Virus record (IMG/VR): IMGVR_UViG_3300027980_000072
Location: 1-35,881 of that record
DNA length: 35,881 nt
Origin: a virus
Reading direction: 5' to 3' (one strand)
Shown: piece after piece, positions 1-7,518 of the stretch
Layout: each line of letters begins with the position of its first letter
How positions within the stretch are numbered: position 1 is the stretch's first letter
Notes under the pieces: model-generated
What the model was told of the DNA's origin: nothing
Seen by the model: only the letters and a program-made list of their open reading frames with translations
The model's database searches: none
Program-made: the position numbers and the translations under genes

Positions 1-689
1 GACCAATTGAGTATGTCTTTTTTATGTTGTTTAATATCCATTTTATCTTCATATCCATGACCTTCTTCATCAAAGGCATATTTCTCATAGAATGACTTAG
101 ATAAGCACTGCGATAGAGTTTGTACAGTAGCAACAGTGATATCTTGTAGATTAACAATGCCACCGCCAATCTGTCCAATTTCAATCCCAAATGCGGCATG
201 CAGTGTATCCATTACCTGCTTAAGTAAATCTAATGTATGAACTATAACTACGGCTCTACAGCCAATAGATTCTATAATACCAGCCATCATTACGGTCTTG
301 CCCGAGCCAGTAGCAGATTGAATTATTCCACTTTTAGCAAATGTTGCCTTAATAATTGTTTCATTTTGATAGTCTCTAAATTGGAAGTTACATCTAGGAT
401 AAGATACTGGAGTACCATTTGAATATTGAAATACATACTCGTATTTATACTCATATCTAGTCAATAAACCAGATACTATATCCAATATGCCAGTTGGGAA
501 TGATTTTGTGTTAATATTAAATAGATGCTTACGACCATCCCATTTACCACATTTGCCACCCTTCTTCATAAAATGTTGTCCTTGAATCTCATATGAACAT
601 ACTTCTTGAATTTTACTTAATGTGGCAGGGTCTATATGGCCTTCAATTATACAAACTGTATTACTTACATTAATCTTGACTAATTGCAT
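1..689 (-). CDS. UvsW-like superfamily 2 DNA helicase (3' end outside window)
   Basis: This is the N-terminal 229 residues of a DEAD/DEAH-type helicase; the gene runs off the left edge. The start ATG at 689 follows GGAAGTGAAAGAGA and lies inside the end of the upstream nuclease gene (20-base overlap), which implies translational coupling. An N-terminal domain with the motif GKWDGRKH is followed by a Q-motif-like RDYQ and then the Walker A motif ATGSGKT, with VVIVHT (motif Ia) next. T4 UvsW and related phage helicases share this order and act in branch migration and recombination-dependent replication. The neighbouring resolvase-like nuclease and single-strand binding protein fit a recombination/replication module. 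Family assignment is good. The exact UvsW role is inferred, because the C-terminal helicase domain is not visible. Confidence 0.82.
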   Translation of the reverse strand, partial: MQLVKINVSNTVCIIEGHIDPATLSKIQEVCSYEIQGQHFMKKGGKCGKWDGRKHLFNINTKSFPTGILDIVSGLLTRYEYKYEYVFQYSNGTPVSYPRCNFQFRDYQNETIIKATFAKSGIIQSATGSGKTVMMAGIIESIGCRAVVIVHTLDLLKQVMDTLHAAFGIEIGQIGGGIVNLQDITVATVQTLSQCLSKSFYEKYAFDEEGHGYEDKMDIKQHKKDILNW

Positions 690-1299
690 TCTCTTTCACT
701 TCCTTCCATCTATCCTTATTGATACTATGGATAGCGGTAGTGAATTGCTTAAGTGTCATAATGACATAAACTTTGCCTTTGAATTTAAAATAGACACAAC
801 ATTTTGGTTGCTTATAAAAATTCTTGATGTTTAGTCTATCAGCCATTTCGATTTCTGAAATATAAAGGTTCTTTATCTTGTTATTCATCTGGATTTCTAA
901 CATCAATGGCAGTGTTGCGTCTGCATGGATCATCTTGAGCATAGTTGTATTATTAATCATAACAAATCCAAATGGTACCTTTGGTCTAGAGAATGCAAAG
1001 AACCATTCTGCTCCATAGATTTCACATTCATCTTCAATTTGTTCTATATCTTCGATTGGTATTTTGTGTCTAGGTTTAAGCTCTGATGGAACAATTCTCT
1101 TTTTTGCCTCACCTAGCCAATTACAGGGACCAGTGCCCTCATTGTCTCTAATATCTCCCCATCCAAACCTTGAATTTGAACCGGAATATGGTACTACATA
1201 CATATTAAGGGACTTAGCTATCTTCTTTTCGAAAGCCTTGCCCCTCTTGCGATTATTGGCATTTTTCCGTGCCAATGGACTCTTTTTCTTCTTTGCCAT
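670..1299 (-). CDS. PD-(D/E)XK nuclease, Holliday-junction-resolvase-like
   Basis: 209 residues. The N-terminal half carries a recognisable PD-(D/E)XK core: E24 in the first helix (KRGKAFEKKIA), D49 in GWGDIRD, and E64-x-K66 in WLGEAKKR. Archaeal Hjc-type resolvases and many phage recombination nucleases have this spacing. The N-terminus is very basic (KKKK, RKNANNRKR), as expected for DNA binding. The C-terminal half (residues 90-209) is unrecognised. The start is set by AGGAGGCAATAAA before the ATG. The gene lies between the single-strand binding protein and the helicase on the same strand, so processing of recombination or replication intermediates is the likely role. Junction specificity is inferred from family resemblance only. 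Confidence 0.7.
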   Translation of the reverse strand: MAKKKKSPLARKNANNRKRGKAFEKKIAKSLNMYVVPYSGSNSRFGWGDIRDNEGTGPCNWLGEAKKRIVPSELKPRHKIPIEDIEQIEDECEIYGAEWFFAFSRPKVPFGFVMINNTTMLKMIHADATLPLMLEIQMNNKIKNLYISEIEMADRLNIKNFYKQPKCCVYFKFKGKVYVIMTLKQFTTAIHSINKDRWKEVKENAISQD

Positions 1300-1321
1300 T
1301 TTATTGCCTCCTAGATAAGGA

Positions 1322-1340
1322 GGGTGCCACTAGGGCACCC
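1322..1340 (-). terminator. Intergenic hairpin, possible weak terminator or mRNA processing site
   Basis: A perfect 7-bp stem GGGTGCC/GGCACCC closes a 5-base loop, a few bases after the stop codon of the single-strand binding protein gene. No U-run follows on the minus strand (TCCTTATC follows), so full termination is doubtful. It may stop transcription partially or protect the 3' end of the very likely abundant upstream message. Hairpins with the same GGGTGC/GCACCC core occur at about 15.69 and 28.70 kb. Confidence 0.4.
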
Positions 1341-1346
1341 ATTAGA

Positions 1347-2552
1347 TTATTCAATACCTAAGAATGTTGTTAGATGTTGTAACTGCTCATCTGTCATAGC
1401 ATAGATATTAGTTACACCATTACATTCTCTTGCTAGTAGATCGATTACTGCTTGATATCCTTTGCCTGATACCTCAGGATGTGATTGAATTGACACGTTT
1501 ATCTTTTGAATCACTTGGTTCTTATCAAACGCCGTATCCGGTTGTCCAACCTGTGTTTGTGGTTGAGCCGTAGCCGCTGGTGCTGTCTGCTGTGGCTGTG
1601 TTGGCGGTGTTTGAGTTGCTACAGTACCAGTTGGTTGTGGTGTAATTGGTTGACTAGGAACTGTTGCTGTTGGCGCTTGCTGTACTGGAGTTCCTTGTTG
1701 CGGGTTATTGAAATTTGGTACTCCATCAATCATAACACCACGTAGATTTACCATAATAATTTGTGCACACGCTTTAGTTTCATTTTGACGTTTAGATGTT
1801 GACAGCCAATCTATAAAACTAGGATCTTGTGCATTAATTTGTTCAAGTGTTGCACCTTTATGCTTAGTATTTGGCATTACATGTGCTAATGCTTCTTTTA
1901 GAGATTTTGGATATTCTAGTTCTAGAGGTTTAATGAATTCTTCCCAATTCAATCCAACTTCTAATACTTTAGCTTGCATTGTTTCTACAGTGTCTGGTGC
2001 ATAAACTTCTGCTAAAATAGGCAATTGTGGTTGTAGTGAGTCATAACCTGGATAAACATCAGTAGGTTGTGGCATCGCTGATGATCCAATGTATTCCGTA
2101 CTGAACATATCACCCTTAGTACCTGTCTTGGTTGCTATAAAATTCATTGCTTCAATATTCTGTTTCGCTTTTGCAAGTGGTGACAGTGATTTAAATAGAT
2201 CTGTACCTGATTTTAAAATTCGAACTGATTGTGTAGAATAATCCCAAACTGGCATTGCCATACGTAATCTGCTTGCATGTTTGCCACCTGTTTTACAAAC
2301 TGGACAATTTTCCATGCCTGGGCAGATTATTTCTCTATAAAATGCACCGCCATTAGGGTCATTTTTGCGTGCTTCATTTTGTATTGGATGACTATAGAAC
2401 CCATGAGGCTGTTCTCCTAAATCCGTTCTAAGTAATGGTCGTACAATTTTTGGTTCATTGTACTCAAGTTTGATCTCTTGACCAGAACCCCCACCACCGT
2501 TTGACATCTTACCAGTACCATCAATTACATCCCAAGTATTAATTCCTGACAT
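1347..2552 (-). CDS. Single-stranded DNA-binding protein, gp32-like
   Basis: 401 residues. After a Gly/Ser-rich segment (residues 16-24) there is a region typical of T4 gp32-type proteins: FYREIICPGMENCPVCK supplies zinc ligands C77, C83 and C86, with H92 or an upstream His as the fourth. It is followed by MPVWDYSTQSVRILKSG, which resembles the core OB-fold strand pattern of phage single-strand binding proteins. Residues about 285-345 form a Pro/Gln/Thr/Ala-rich flexible linker, and a small C-terminal domain ends in LTTFLGIE. The ATG follows GAGGAGGAATTTAGA. Its position directly upstream of a nuclease and a helicase supports a role in coating single strands during replication and recombination. 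No homologue search was possible, so the gp32 assignment rests on the zinc motif, composition and context. Confidence 0.6.
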   Translation of the reverse strand: MSGINTWDVIDGTGKMSNGGGGSGQEIKLEYNEPKIVRPLLRTDLGEQPHGFYSHPIQNEARKNDPNGGAFYREIICPGMENCPVCKTGGKHASRLRMAMPVWDYSTQSVRILKSGTDLFKSLSPLAKAKQNIEAMNFIATKTGTKGDMFSTEYIGSSAMPQPTDVYPGYDSLQPQLPILAEVYAPDTVETMQAKVLEVGLNWEEFIKPLELEYPKSLKEALAHVMPNTKHKGATLEQINAQDPSFIDWLSTSKRQNETKACAQIIMVNLRGVMIDGVPNFNNPQQGTPVQQAPTATVPSQPITPQPTGTVATQTPPTQPQQTAPAATAQPQTQVGQPDTAFDKNQVIQKINVSIQSHPEVSGKGYQAVIDLLARECNGVTNIYAMTDEQLQHLTTFLGIE

Positions 2553-2570
2553 TCTAAATTCCTCCTCTTA

Positions 2571-2798
2571 TTAATTAAATATAAACATCACGTCATAGAC
2601 ATAGATGTCATCGCTATATTTGTGTTCCATCTTTTCATCATATGTATTTAACATATAATCCATCTTCTGATCTAAATTTTGAGTATTTGTAATTAACTCA
2701 ATACCTGATGGTAGCATTACTGCCACTACCATATAGACCATATTAACACCTGATTCCATCTTTGCCTTTGCATCTTCAAATTTCTTTCTAATATGCAT
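2571..2798 (-). CDS. Small protein of unknown function
   Basis: 75 residues, not recognised. A charged N-terminal helix (HIRKKFEDAKAKME) is followed by a hydrophobic strand-like stretch (VNMVYMVVAVMLP) and an acidic C-terminus. The start is well supported by AAGGAGGAAGATTA before the ATG. It lies 18 bases upstream of the single-strand binding protein gene on the same strand, so the two are probably co-transcribed. No catalytic or metal-binding motif is visible. Confidence 0.7.
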   Translation of the reverse strand: MHIRKKFEDAKAKMESGVNMVYMVVAVMLPSGIELITNTQNLDQKMDYMLNTYDEKMEHKYSDDIYVYDVMFIFN

Positions 2799-2843
2799 TA
2801 ATCTTCCTCCTTACAGTTTGATCCTGCAACGTACTTATACGCT

Positions 2844-2871
2844 AAAGGAGAGACCCTTATTAAGTCCCTCC
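2844..2871 (-). terminator. Possible rho-independent terminator
   Basis: On the minus strand GGAGGGAC and GTCTCTCC pair as an 8-bp stem with one G-U pair around an AU-rich loop, followed immediately by UUU. It sits just after the stop codon of the 2890-3942 gene and before the 75-residue gene. The U-run is short, so termination may be partial. Confidence 0.4.
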
Positions 2872-2889
2872 CTCGCTGTTATTTCTAAC

Positions 2890-3942
2890 TTATGCTAGTT
2901 GGTTCTTCCATTTAACGTATATGTTTATGTGACCAGATAATTCGCTTGGCTTAACTCTGATCTCATTAACTCCCGCTCCGACACTTTTGAAGATATCTTT
3001 ATGTTTGTTAGCAATATATTTGTTTGATACACATGCCACATAAAGTCTAAATCCATCCTCTAAAATTTCTAATGGATCGAAAAATTTTGGATCTGTACAT
3101 TCATTATCAATATAAGATTCTTGGATGTTGTATTTACCAGTATTTTCACCAATACACTTATATCTGATAATGCCAGTAGCCATGAATTCAAAATCAACAA
3201 CTTCCATATACATCTTATGGTCTATACTAAAGAAGATATGCCCATTCTGATATTTAACTTCGACTTGATCTAAATATTCCTGTACCAGACCTTTGTGCAC
3301 TAACATTGGCTGTCGAGAATCACTATAGACTAGAATATGTGTGCCCTCATCTTTGATGAATTCATATCTACTGCCTTTGGACAATGGCCCAAATCCCTTA
3401 TGCATTGTCACATATTCTAGACCATCATTGGTAATATTTGCCATTGCATCAATTTCAACTTGATTACCTGATCTATGTGACATTCTTTGATTGACATCAG
3501 CTTTGAGCTTACTGTACATTTCTGCGGTCTTTTTTGATGGACCACAATCTCTACCACGTCCTAATAATTGGATTAGATAACTTACATCCAACAATAATTG
3601 CTCACCAAGGTCATATTGCATAATCTGCGCTAATAATCCCTTTGAAGCTTTGTACATACCTTCTCGTTGTTTACTAGTAAATACCAGATTTGTCTCTATG
3701 TTCATCTTATTGTCCTCCTGATTTTTATTTGTGGTTTCAGCATAATATTCATCCTCTGTTATGCAGTCATGTGATTCTAGATTATCACTATGTTCGCAAC
3801 CATTGCTAGTCTCAGTCCAAGCACTACCACTACCTCTATGGTGCCCAAGCCAGTCTATACCATCTTCATAACAATGTCTGAATTCATATTTGTGTCCACA
3901 ATGTGGACATCTGGCATATTTCCATTCACCACGTGTCTCCAT
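2890..3942 (-). CDS. Unknown protein with N-terminal zinc ribbon and an internal in-frame start
   Basis: 350 residues, function not recognised. Residues 11-30 carry CPHCGHKYEFRHC, probably a zinc ribbon, followed by an acidic, low-complexity segment. A second, perfectly placed ribosome binding site (AGGAGG, 8 bases from the ATG at 3705) lies inside the frame, so a 271-residue protein starting at M80 (MNIETNLVF) is probably also made or may be the main product. The region after M80 looks like one globular domain with no known motif. The outer ATG at 3942 follows GGAGGACAATA and its first bases overlap the stop of the upstream gene (TAATG). This may be two ancestral genes that fused when the separating stop was lost. 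Confidence 0.65.
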   Translation of the reverse strand: METRGEWKYARCPHCGHKYEFRHCYEDGIDWLGHHRGSGSAWTETSNGCEHSDNLESHDCITEDEYYAETTNKNQEDNKMNIETNLVFTSKQREGMYKASKGLLAQIMQYDLGEQLLLDVSYLIQLLGRGRDCGPSKKTAEMYSKLKADVNQRMSHRSGNQVEIDAMANITNDGLEYVTMHKGFGPLSKGSRYEFIKDEGTHILVYSDSRQPMLVHKGLVQEYLDQVEVKYQNGHIFFSIDHKMYMEVVDFEFMATGIIRYKCIGENTGKYNIQESYIDNECTDPKFFDPLEILEDGFRLYVACVSNKYIANKHKDIFKSVGAGVNEIRVKPSELSGHINIYVKWKNQLA

Positions 3943-4124
3943 TATTGTCCTCCTAATTTTATTTTTACAAATTTATCTTTTACTGGCTTGAATGCTTCCT
4001 TTAGATCTTCTTCAAATTCGGTCATAATTTCTCTGCCTTTAATATCATTAGCTGAATGATATAACTTACATCTACATTCTTCACCATCGCAGATTCCCGT
4101 CATACCCCAAACACAATCATTCAT
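3942..4124 (-). CDS. Small cysteine-rich protein of unknown function
   Basis: 60 residues. The N-terminal 20 residues hold four cysteines (CVWGMTGICDGEECRC) that could bind one zinc ion; the rest is a charged helix (EFEEDLKEAFKPVKDKF). The ATG follows GGAGGACAATAAT. Its stop overlaps the next start as TAATG, and its last codons (GGA GGA CAA) double as the ribosome binding site of the next gene. It lies immediately downstream of purZ in the same transcript, but nothing in the sequence ties it to nucleotide metabolism. Confidence 0.6.
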   Translation of the reverse strand: MNDCVWGMTGICDGEECRCKLYHSANDIKGREIMTEFEEDLKEAFKPVKDKFVKIKLGGQ

Positions 4125-4136
4125 ATTATTGTCCTC

Positions 4137-5297
4137 CTAAATCATAGCTTTCTCGTCCGTCACTATCATATCTTGTCTTTCTGCTCCAGTACCAAGTCCT
4201 ATCACAGGACAACCTGTAATATTTGTCACTGTTTTCATGAACTGAGCAGTTTTGCCTGTGATTTCTTCTACTCTACCGAGCATCTTCCAATCAATATATT
4301 GGGCGAAGTTGATGAATATACCAGTTGGTCGGTTGAGCTTGGCTACATAATCCAGTCTGTTCCAATTCATTTCAAATACTCTGCGAGTCTTCTTAGTTAC
4401 TGTTGTTTGCTCACCAAACTCCACTTCATCAGGTGCACCACACTCTGCCTTAACTTGATCCCAGCTTATTTCATTGGAACCATCATAATCGCCTGAGTAC
4501 CGTTCATCACCGAGATTGGTCGAGCTACTAATTCTGATTGGATAAGGTCGCATTACCATATAAACTTCAATATTTGGGTATGTTGGTGATATGCCACAAT
4601 CAGCCAATAATTGACCTGCATGGCATTGTCTAGATGTAGTATGTGGGTAATTCAACCCATAGTTAATATCTAGGTCTGTACCTTGACTGCCCTCAATGAT
4701 CACATCTGTGCCAATATCTAATGATGCGTTGATATGGTCCATATAGTCCTGTATTATTATATTTTCTAGTAATGCCCGACCCTGTTCTATAGACAATCCA
4801 TATAGCCCATGCTCTGGATCTTTCCTATATATGTGTAACTCTTCCATCATGTCTAGGAATAATATTGCTTGTCGCATAGCTTTCTCTGCCAATGCCGCAC
4901 CACATCCTTTGAATGTAGATCCTGACTTCAATTTCTTTTTCTCATAATCGCGATGATGGTCAAGTATAACTGCCGCTCTAGGATGTATATGTACCTTACG
5001 GTCACCCAAGATATCTTTATACTTGATAATCTCATCTGCCAGAATTGATGGTGTAATTGCCGCCCCTGGACCAATTACCAATATTGCATTTGGATTGAGA
5101 ATTGATGTAGGTAGATGCTGTACCATTGTTGTCTCACCATCAACAACTGTGGTATGTCCTGCATTTGACATGAAATTATTGATTGCAATGAATGGTCGAT
5201 TATATTGTGATGCGAACCAATCTACTACCTTACCTTTCCCACATGATCCGGCTTGGGAATCCATTATTATACGCACTGTACCTAGTTTAGAAATCAT
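4137..5297 (-). CDS. purZ: PurZ: N6-succino-2-amino-deoxyadenylate synthase (adenylosuccinate synthetase homologue)
   Basis: 386 residues, clearly of the adenylosuccinate synthetase fold but shorter than bacterial PurA (about 430). Family landmarks are present: the phosphate loop DSQAGSCGKGK (residues 13-23), NAGHT with H48, EGSQGTDLDINYG (PurA EGAQGTLLDIDHG), and a C-terminal TGCPVIGLGTG (PurA TGVPIDIISTG). In the loop, PurA has GDEGKG with a catalytic Asp; here that residue is Ser18 (GSCGKG). Asp-to-Ser at this site is the known mark of phage PurZ, which condenses dGMP with aspartate on the way to 2-aminoadenine (Z) deoxynucleotides. The start follows GGAGGTATAAT, embedded in the last codons of the upstream kinase-like gene, so the two are translationally coupled. 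PurA-type activity on IMP is the alternative; the Ser makes it less likely. Confidence 0.8.
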   Translation of the reverse strand: MISKLGTVRIIMDSQAGSCGKGKVVDWFASQYNRPFIAINNFMSNAGHTTVVDGETTMVQHLPTSILNPNAILVIGPGAAITPSILADEIIKYKDILGDRKVHIHPRAAVILDHHRDYEKKKLKSGSTFKGCGAALAEKAMRQAILFLDMMEELHIYRKDPEHGLYGLSIEQGRALLENIIIQDYMDHINASLDIGTDVIIEGSQGTDLDINYGLNYPHTTSRQCHAGQLLADCGISPTYPNIEVYMVMRPYPIRISSSTNLGDERYSGDYDGSNEISWDQVKAECGAPDEVEFGEQTTVTKKTRRVFEMNWNRLDYVAKLNRPTGIFINFAQYIDWKMLGRVEEITGKTAQFMKTVTNITGCPVIGLGTGAERQDMIVTDEKAMI

Positions 5298-5298
5298 A

Positions 5299-6039
5299 TT
5301 ATACCTCCAAGTGTTTATCTAGATAATTTTTAACCGACGATTGTATTGACTCTGCATTAGTGTGATTACCCACCATTATGGTGCACCATTTAATATTGTC
5401 TAAGAAATTCAATTTGATTTCAGCTTGTCTCATGAGTCTCTCATACATATCTTGCTGTGCTATTGATGTCTCTACACCATATTTGACATCTTGATAGTCT
5501 GGTTTATTGCGTTTTAAAGATTTTTCAAAGAAATCTTCTGTTCCTTTTAGATTAATAATAAGGATGTTAACATCTTGTCTTGTAGCGATATCTCCAAGTA
5601 TTTGACAATAGTTCATTAGTCCATCAAATGGATTATAACCCTTATATAGTACTGCATAAACAGCTTCACTAAAATAACTGCGATCCATGATTACATTGAA
5701 ACAACCCATTGCTACTAAATTCTCGCATCGTTCTAGCGCACCTATATGATATTCAAGCCCAACTTTTTCATGTAGTTCTTTCGATATTGGTGCACTGCCA
5801 GTTAGTCTCATCAGTTCACAATATTTATAGTTATCACGCAACCAATTAGTAAGTGTCGTTTTGCCTACACCCTGAGGTCCCTCTACTATTATAATAAATG
5901 GTTTATGATCCATATTCATCATCTCCTTAAATTGTGCACTGCCTCCAATTCTTCGGCAGATCGGGCATTGTAATAAATTCATATTCAGGGCATTAATCCA
6001 CATTGGCCTAGTGTCACAGGTACTACATATTAGATCCAT
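5299..6039 (-). CDS. P-loop deoxynucleoside/deoxynucleotide kinase-like protein with N-terminal zinc-ribbon extension
   Basis: 246 residues. The kinase core starts at M43 (ATG at 5913), which has its own ribosome binding site (AAGGAG, 9 bases away). Walker A is EGPQGVGKTT, and DRSYFSE later resembles the DRS/DRY motif of thymidylate and deoxynucleoside kinases. The first 42 residues form a separate Cys-x2-Cys pair arrangement (C5, C8, C25, C28), probably a zinc ribbon; their outer ATG at 6039 overlaps the end of thyX and has only a weak binding site. Both start points may be used. Lying between thyX and purZ, it could phosphorylate dTMP and/or dZMP on the way to triphosphates. That substrate is inferred from context. 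Confidence 0.72.
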   Translation of the reverse strand: MDLICSTCDTRPMWINALNMNLLQCPICRRIGGSAQFKEMMNMDHKPFIIIVEGPQGVGKTTLTNWLRDNYKYCELMRLTGSAPISKELHEKVGLEYHIGALERCENLVAMGCFNVIMDRSYFSEAVYAVLYKGYNPFDGLMNYCQILGDIATRQDVNILIINLKGTEDFFEKSLKRNKPDYQDVKYGVETSIAQQDMYERLMRQAEIKLNFLDNIKWCTIMVGNHTNAESIQSSVKNYLDKHLEV

Positions 6040-6727
6040 ATTCTGTCACCACCCACATTGGTAATTGATTGACAAGATCTAAGAAGATCTCTGGTAGATA
6101 TTCATTAACTTCCAGTAGAGCAGGGATCATTACCTCTCTAATCTGTGGATGAGCAAATTCACTAACTGCTCGTTGGCTGAATATTTCTCGCCATTCACGC
6201 ATATTGGCTGTAATTACAATACTAGCTTTAGTTGCATTTGGTAATACCCCACGCGCATACTCTGGTGGTATACCATGATCTATCATCTTATTGTAAATGA
6301 GTTCACTCTGTTCCAGTGCTACATTTAATAGGTGTCTATAATGTTGCATGTCTGTCTCTGTTAATTTATTCATCTTAGGTGAGAGTTCAATTGATGTGCA
6401 TGGGTCTATCACATTGATTTCATTTCCAAATCTGTCACCACCATAGTTACAGAATCTAGTTGATTCCTGACTAAATGATGCTAATCTATGGCGTACCATT
6501 TCATGTGTGATACCTCTGTCAACAATAAATTTAATACTCATGCTACAATGTTCAATTACTGAGTGATGACCCCTCTGCATAATCATTTGCACAAATCCAG
6601 ATGCTGAACCATCCTTAACTAAATGTGTTGATTGATAACACTGTCTACCACAATTCTCAATGTGATTGAGTATCTTGTTACGATCTAACTCAGTTAATAT
6701 CTCATGTGAAGCTGTGATTACTTTCAT
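6023..6727 (-). CDS. thyX: Flavin-dependent thymidylate synthase ThyX
   Basis: 234 residues, a normal length for ThyX. The diagnostic motif RHRx7S is intact: R79-H80-R81 then S89 in RHRLASFSQES. It is preceded by RGHHSVIEH, another conserved FAD-binding element. The enzyme makes dTMP from dUMP with FAD and methylene-tetrahydrofolate. The ATG follows AGGAGGGAATTGAT. The 3' end overlaps the start of the kinase-like gene by 17 bases. With purZ and the kinase it forms a small deoxynucleotide operon, which suggests the phage replaces or reinforces host supply of both bases of the A(Z):T pair. Confidence 0.95.
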   Translation of the reverse strand: MKVITASHEILTELDRNKILNHIENCGRQCYQSTHLVKDGSASGFVQMIMQRGHHSVIEHCSMSIKFIVDRGITHEMVRHRLASFSQESTRFCNYGGDRFGNEINVIDPCTSIELSPKMNKLTETDMQHYRHLLNVALEQSELIYNKMIDHGIPPEYARGVLPNATKASIVITANMREWREIFSQRAVSEFAHPQIREVMIPALLEVNEYLPEIFLDLVNQLPMWVVTEYGSNM

Positions 6728-6728
6728 A

Positions 6729-6800
6729 TCAATTCCCTCCTATACAACATCCCAATAGTCCACCAAATACTACAATTCCAGCTATTACAATAAATAGCAT
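6729..6800 (-). CDS. Membrane microprotein (23 residues)
   Basis: A very short frame of 23 codons starting with ATG at 6800, preceded by AAGGAGGAAATAGA, a full ribosome binding site at normal spacing. The product is almost entirely hydrophobic (MLFIVIAGIVVFGG then LLGCCIGGN), a single membrane-spanning helix with two adjacent cysteines. Its stop lies directly before the thyX start, and its last codons (ATA GGA GGG AAT) supply the thyX ribosome binding site. The gene could work as a small membrane peptide or mainly couple translation to thyX. The strong binding site argues that it is translated. Confidence 0.55.
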   Translation of the reverse strand: MLFIVIAGIVVFGGLLGCCIGGN

Positions 6801-6812
6801 TCTATTTCCTCC

Positions 6813-7097
6813 TTATCTTCTCTCTACCTTGATTTTCAGACATTTAGTACATTTATATGTGTATTGTGTGTCTGTATTACCAGCATAATGATCTGGATTA
6901 AGCTGTTTATCGATCATCACATAGTCATGATCTCCTTCACATATCTTCCATCTGAGTTCCTTTAAATCTCTCATAGCATTGTGTTGCCACATGTCAATTT
7001 TTGGTGACCTATATCTACGTGTAACTAATAATATAGTCAAGAAACATATTAAGATTGTCATTAATGCTAATACAGATATGAATTTACTAATATCCAT
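6813..7097 (-). CDS. Single-span membrane protein with cytoplasmic Cys/His tail
   Basis: 94 residues, not recognised. Residues 7-25 (ISVLALMTILICFLTILLV) form one transmembrane helix, followed by a basic TRRYRSPK stop-transfer sequence. The tail contains H57 and C-x2-C near the end (YKCTKCLK), which could bind metal. The ATG follows AAGGAGGAAGTAAA. It is the second of two membrane genes directly upstream of thyX. No function can be assigned. Confidence 0.65.
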   Translation of the reverse strand: MDISKFISVLALMTILICFLTILLVTRRYRSPKIDMWQHNAMRDLKELRWKICEGDHDYVMIDKQLNPDHYAGNTDTQYTYKCTKCLKIKVERR

Positions 7098-7098
7098 T

Positions 7099-7509
7099 TT
7101 ACTTCCTCCTTATTATTATATCTAATTCATCTCTTAGAAACTTGAGATATGTTAGCTCATCTTGTGTTGGTTGATACCCTTTTGTATTTAGCTGTCTATA
7201 ATGCCATACAAGTTCTGTTAGATCAGTATTGTTGTTAATTTTGTCGGCTGTTCTAAAATCTACCTTTATGCGCAGTAGTCTTGGTATTGCCATCGTTCTA
7301 TTACGTGCTATTGATTGCCGCGATACGTTCTGTTTAACTGCCGCCTCTGCACATGTCATTCCTTGTGTATAGTCAACAATATCGCGTCTCTCAGCTCTAG
7401 TAAATTGATCATACTGCTGTTGTACAGACAGAGAGCCATAGGCTTTCGCCACATGACTCCTCTCTTTTGGGCTATCGAATCTCTCTTTGCGTCCAGGCTT
7501 CTTGCACAT
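7099..7509 (-). CDS. Helix-turn-helix DNA-binding protein
   Basis: 136 residues. After a basic N-terminus (KKPGRKER), residues about 40-72 read as a helix-turn-helix: TRAERRDIVDYTQG then MTCAEAAVKQNVSRQSIARN, where a turn precedes a probable recognition helix. This resembles phage regulatory proteins and sigma region 4-like folds. It is probably a transcriptional regulator acting on phage promoters. The target cannot be read from the sequence. The ATG follows AGGAGGTAATT, and the stop lies beside the next gene, so it is within the long leftward transcript. Confidence 0.6.
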   Translation of the reverse strand: MCKKPGRKERFDSPKERSHVAKAYGSLSVQQQYDQFTRAERRDIVDYTQGMTCAEAAVKQNVSRQSIARNRTMAIPRLLRIKVDFRTADKINNNTDLTELVWHYRQLNTKGYQPTQDELTYLKFLRDELDIIIRRK

Positions 7510-7518
7510 AATTACCTC

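Noticed and set aside
1506-1745. Trp/Cys/Leu-rich plus-strand frame opposite the single-strand binding protein gene
   Set aside because: It is the antisense of the Pro/Gln/Thr-rich linker; composition is an artefact and there is no ribosome binding site.
4137-5297. Calling the gene plain purA
   Set aside because: The catalytic Asp of the GDEGKG loop is Ser here and the protein is shorter; PurZ fits better, with thyX and a kinase beside it.
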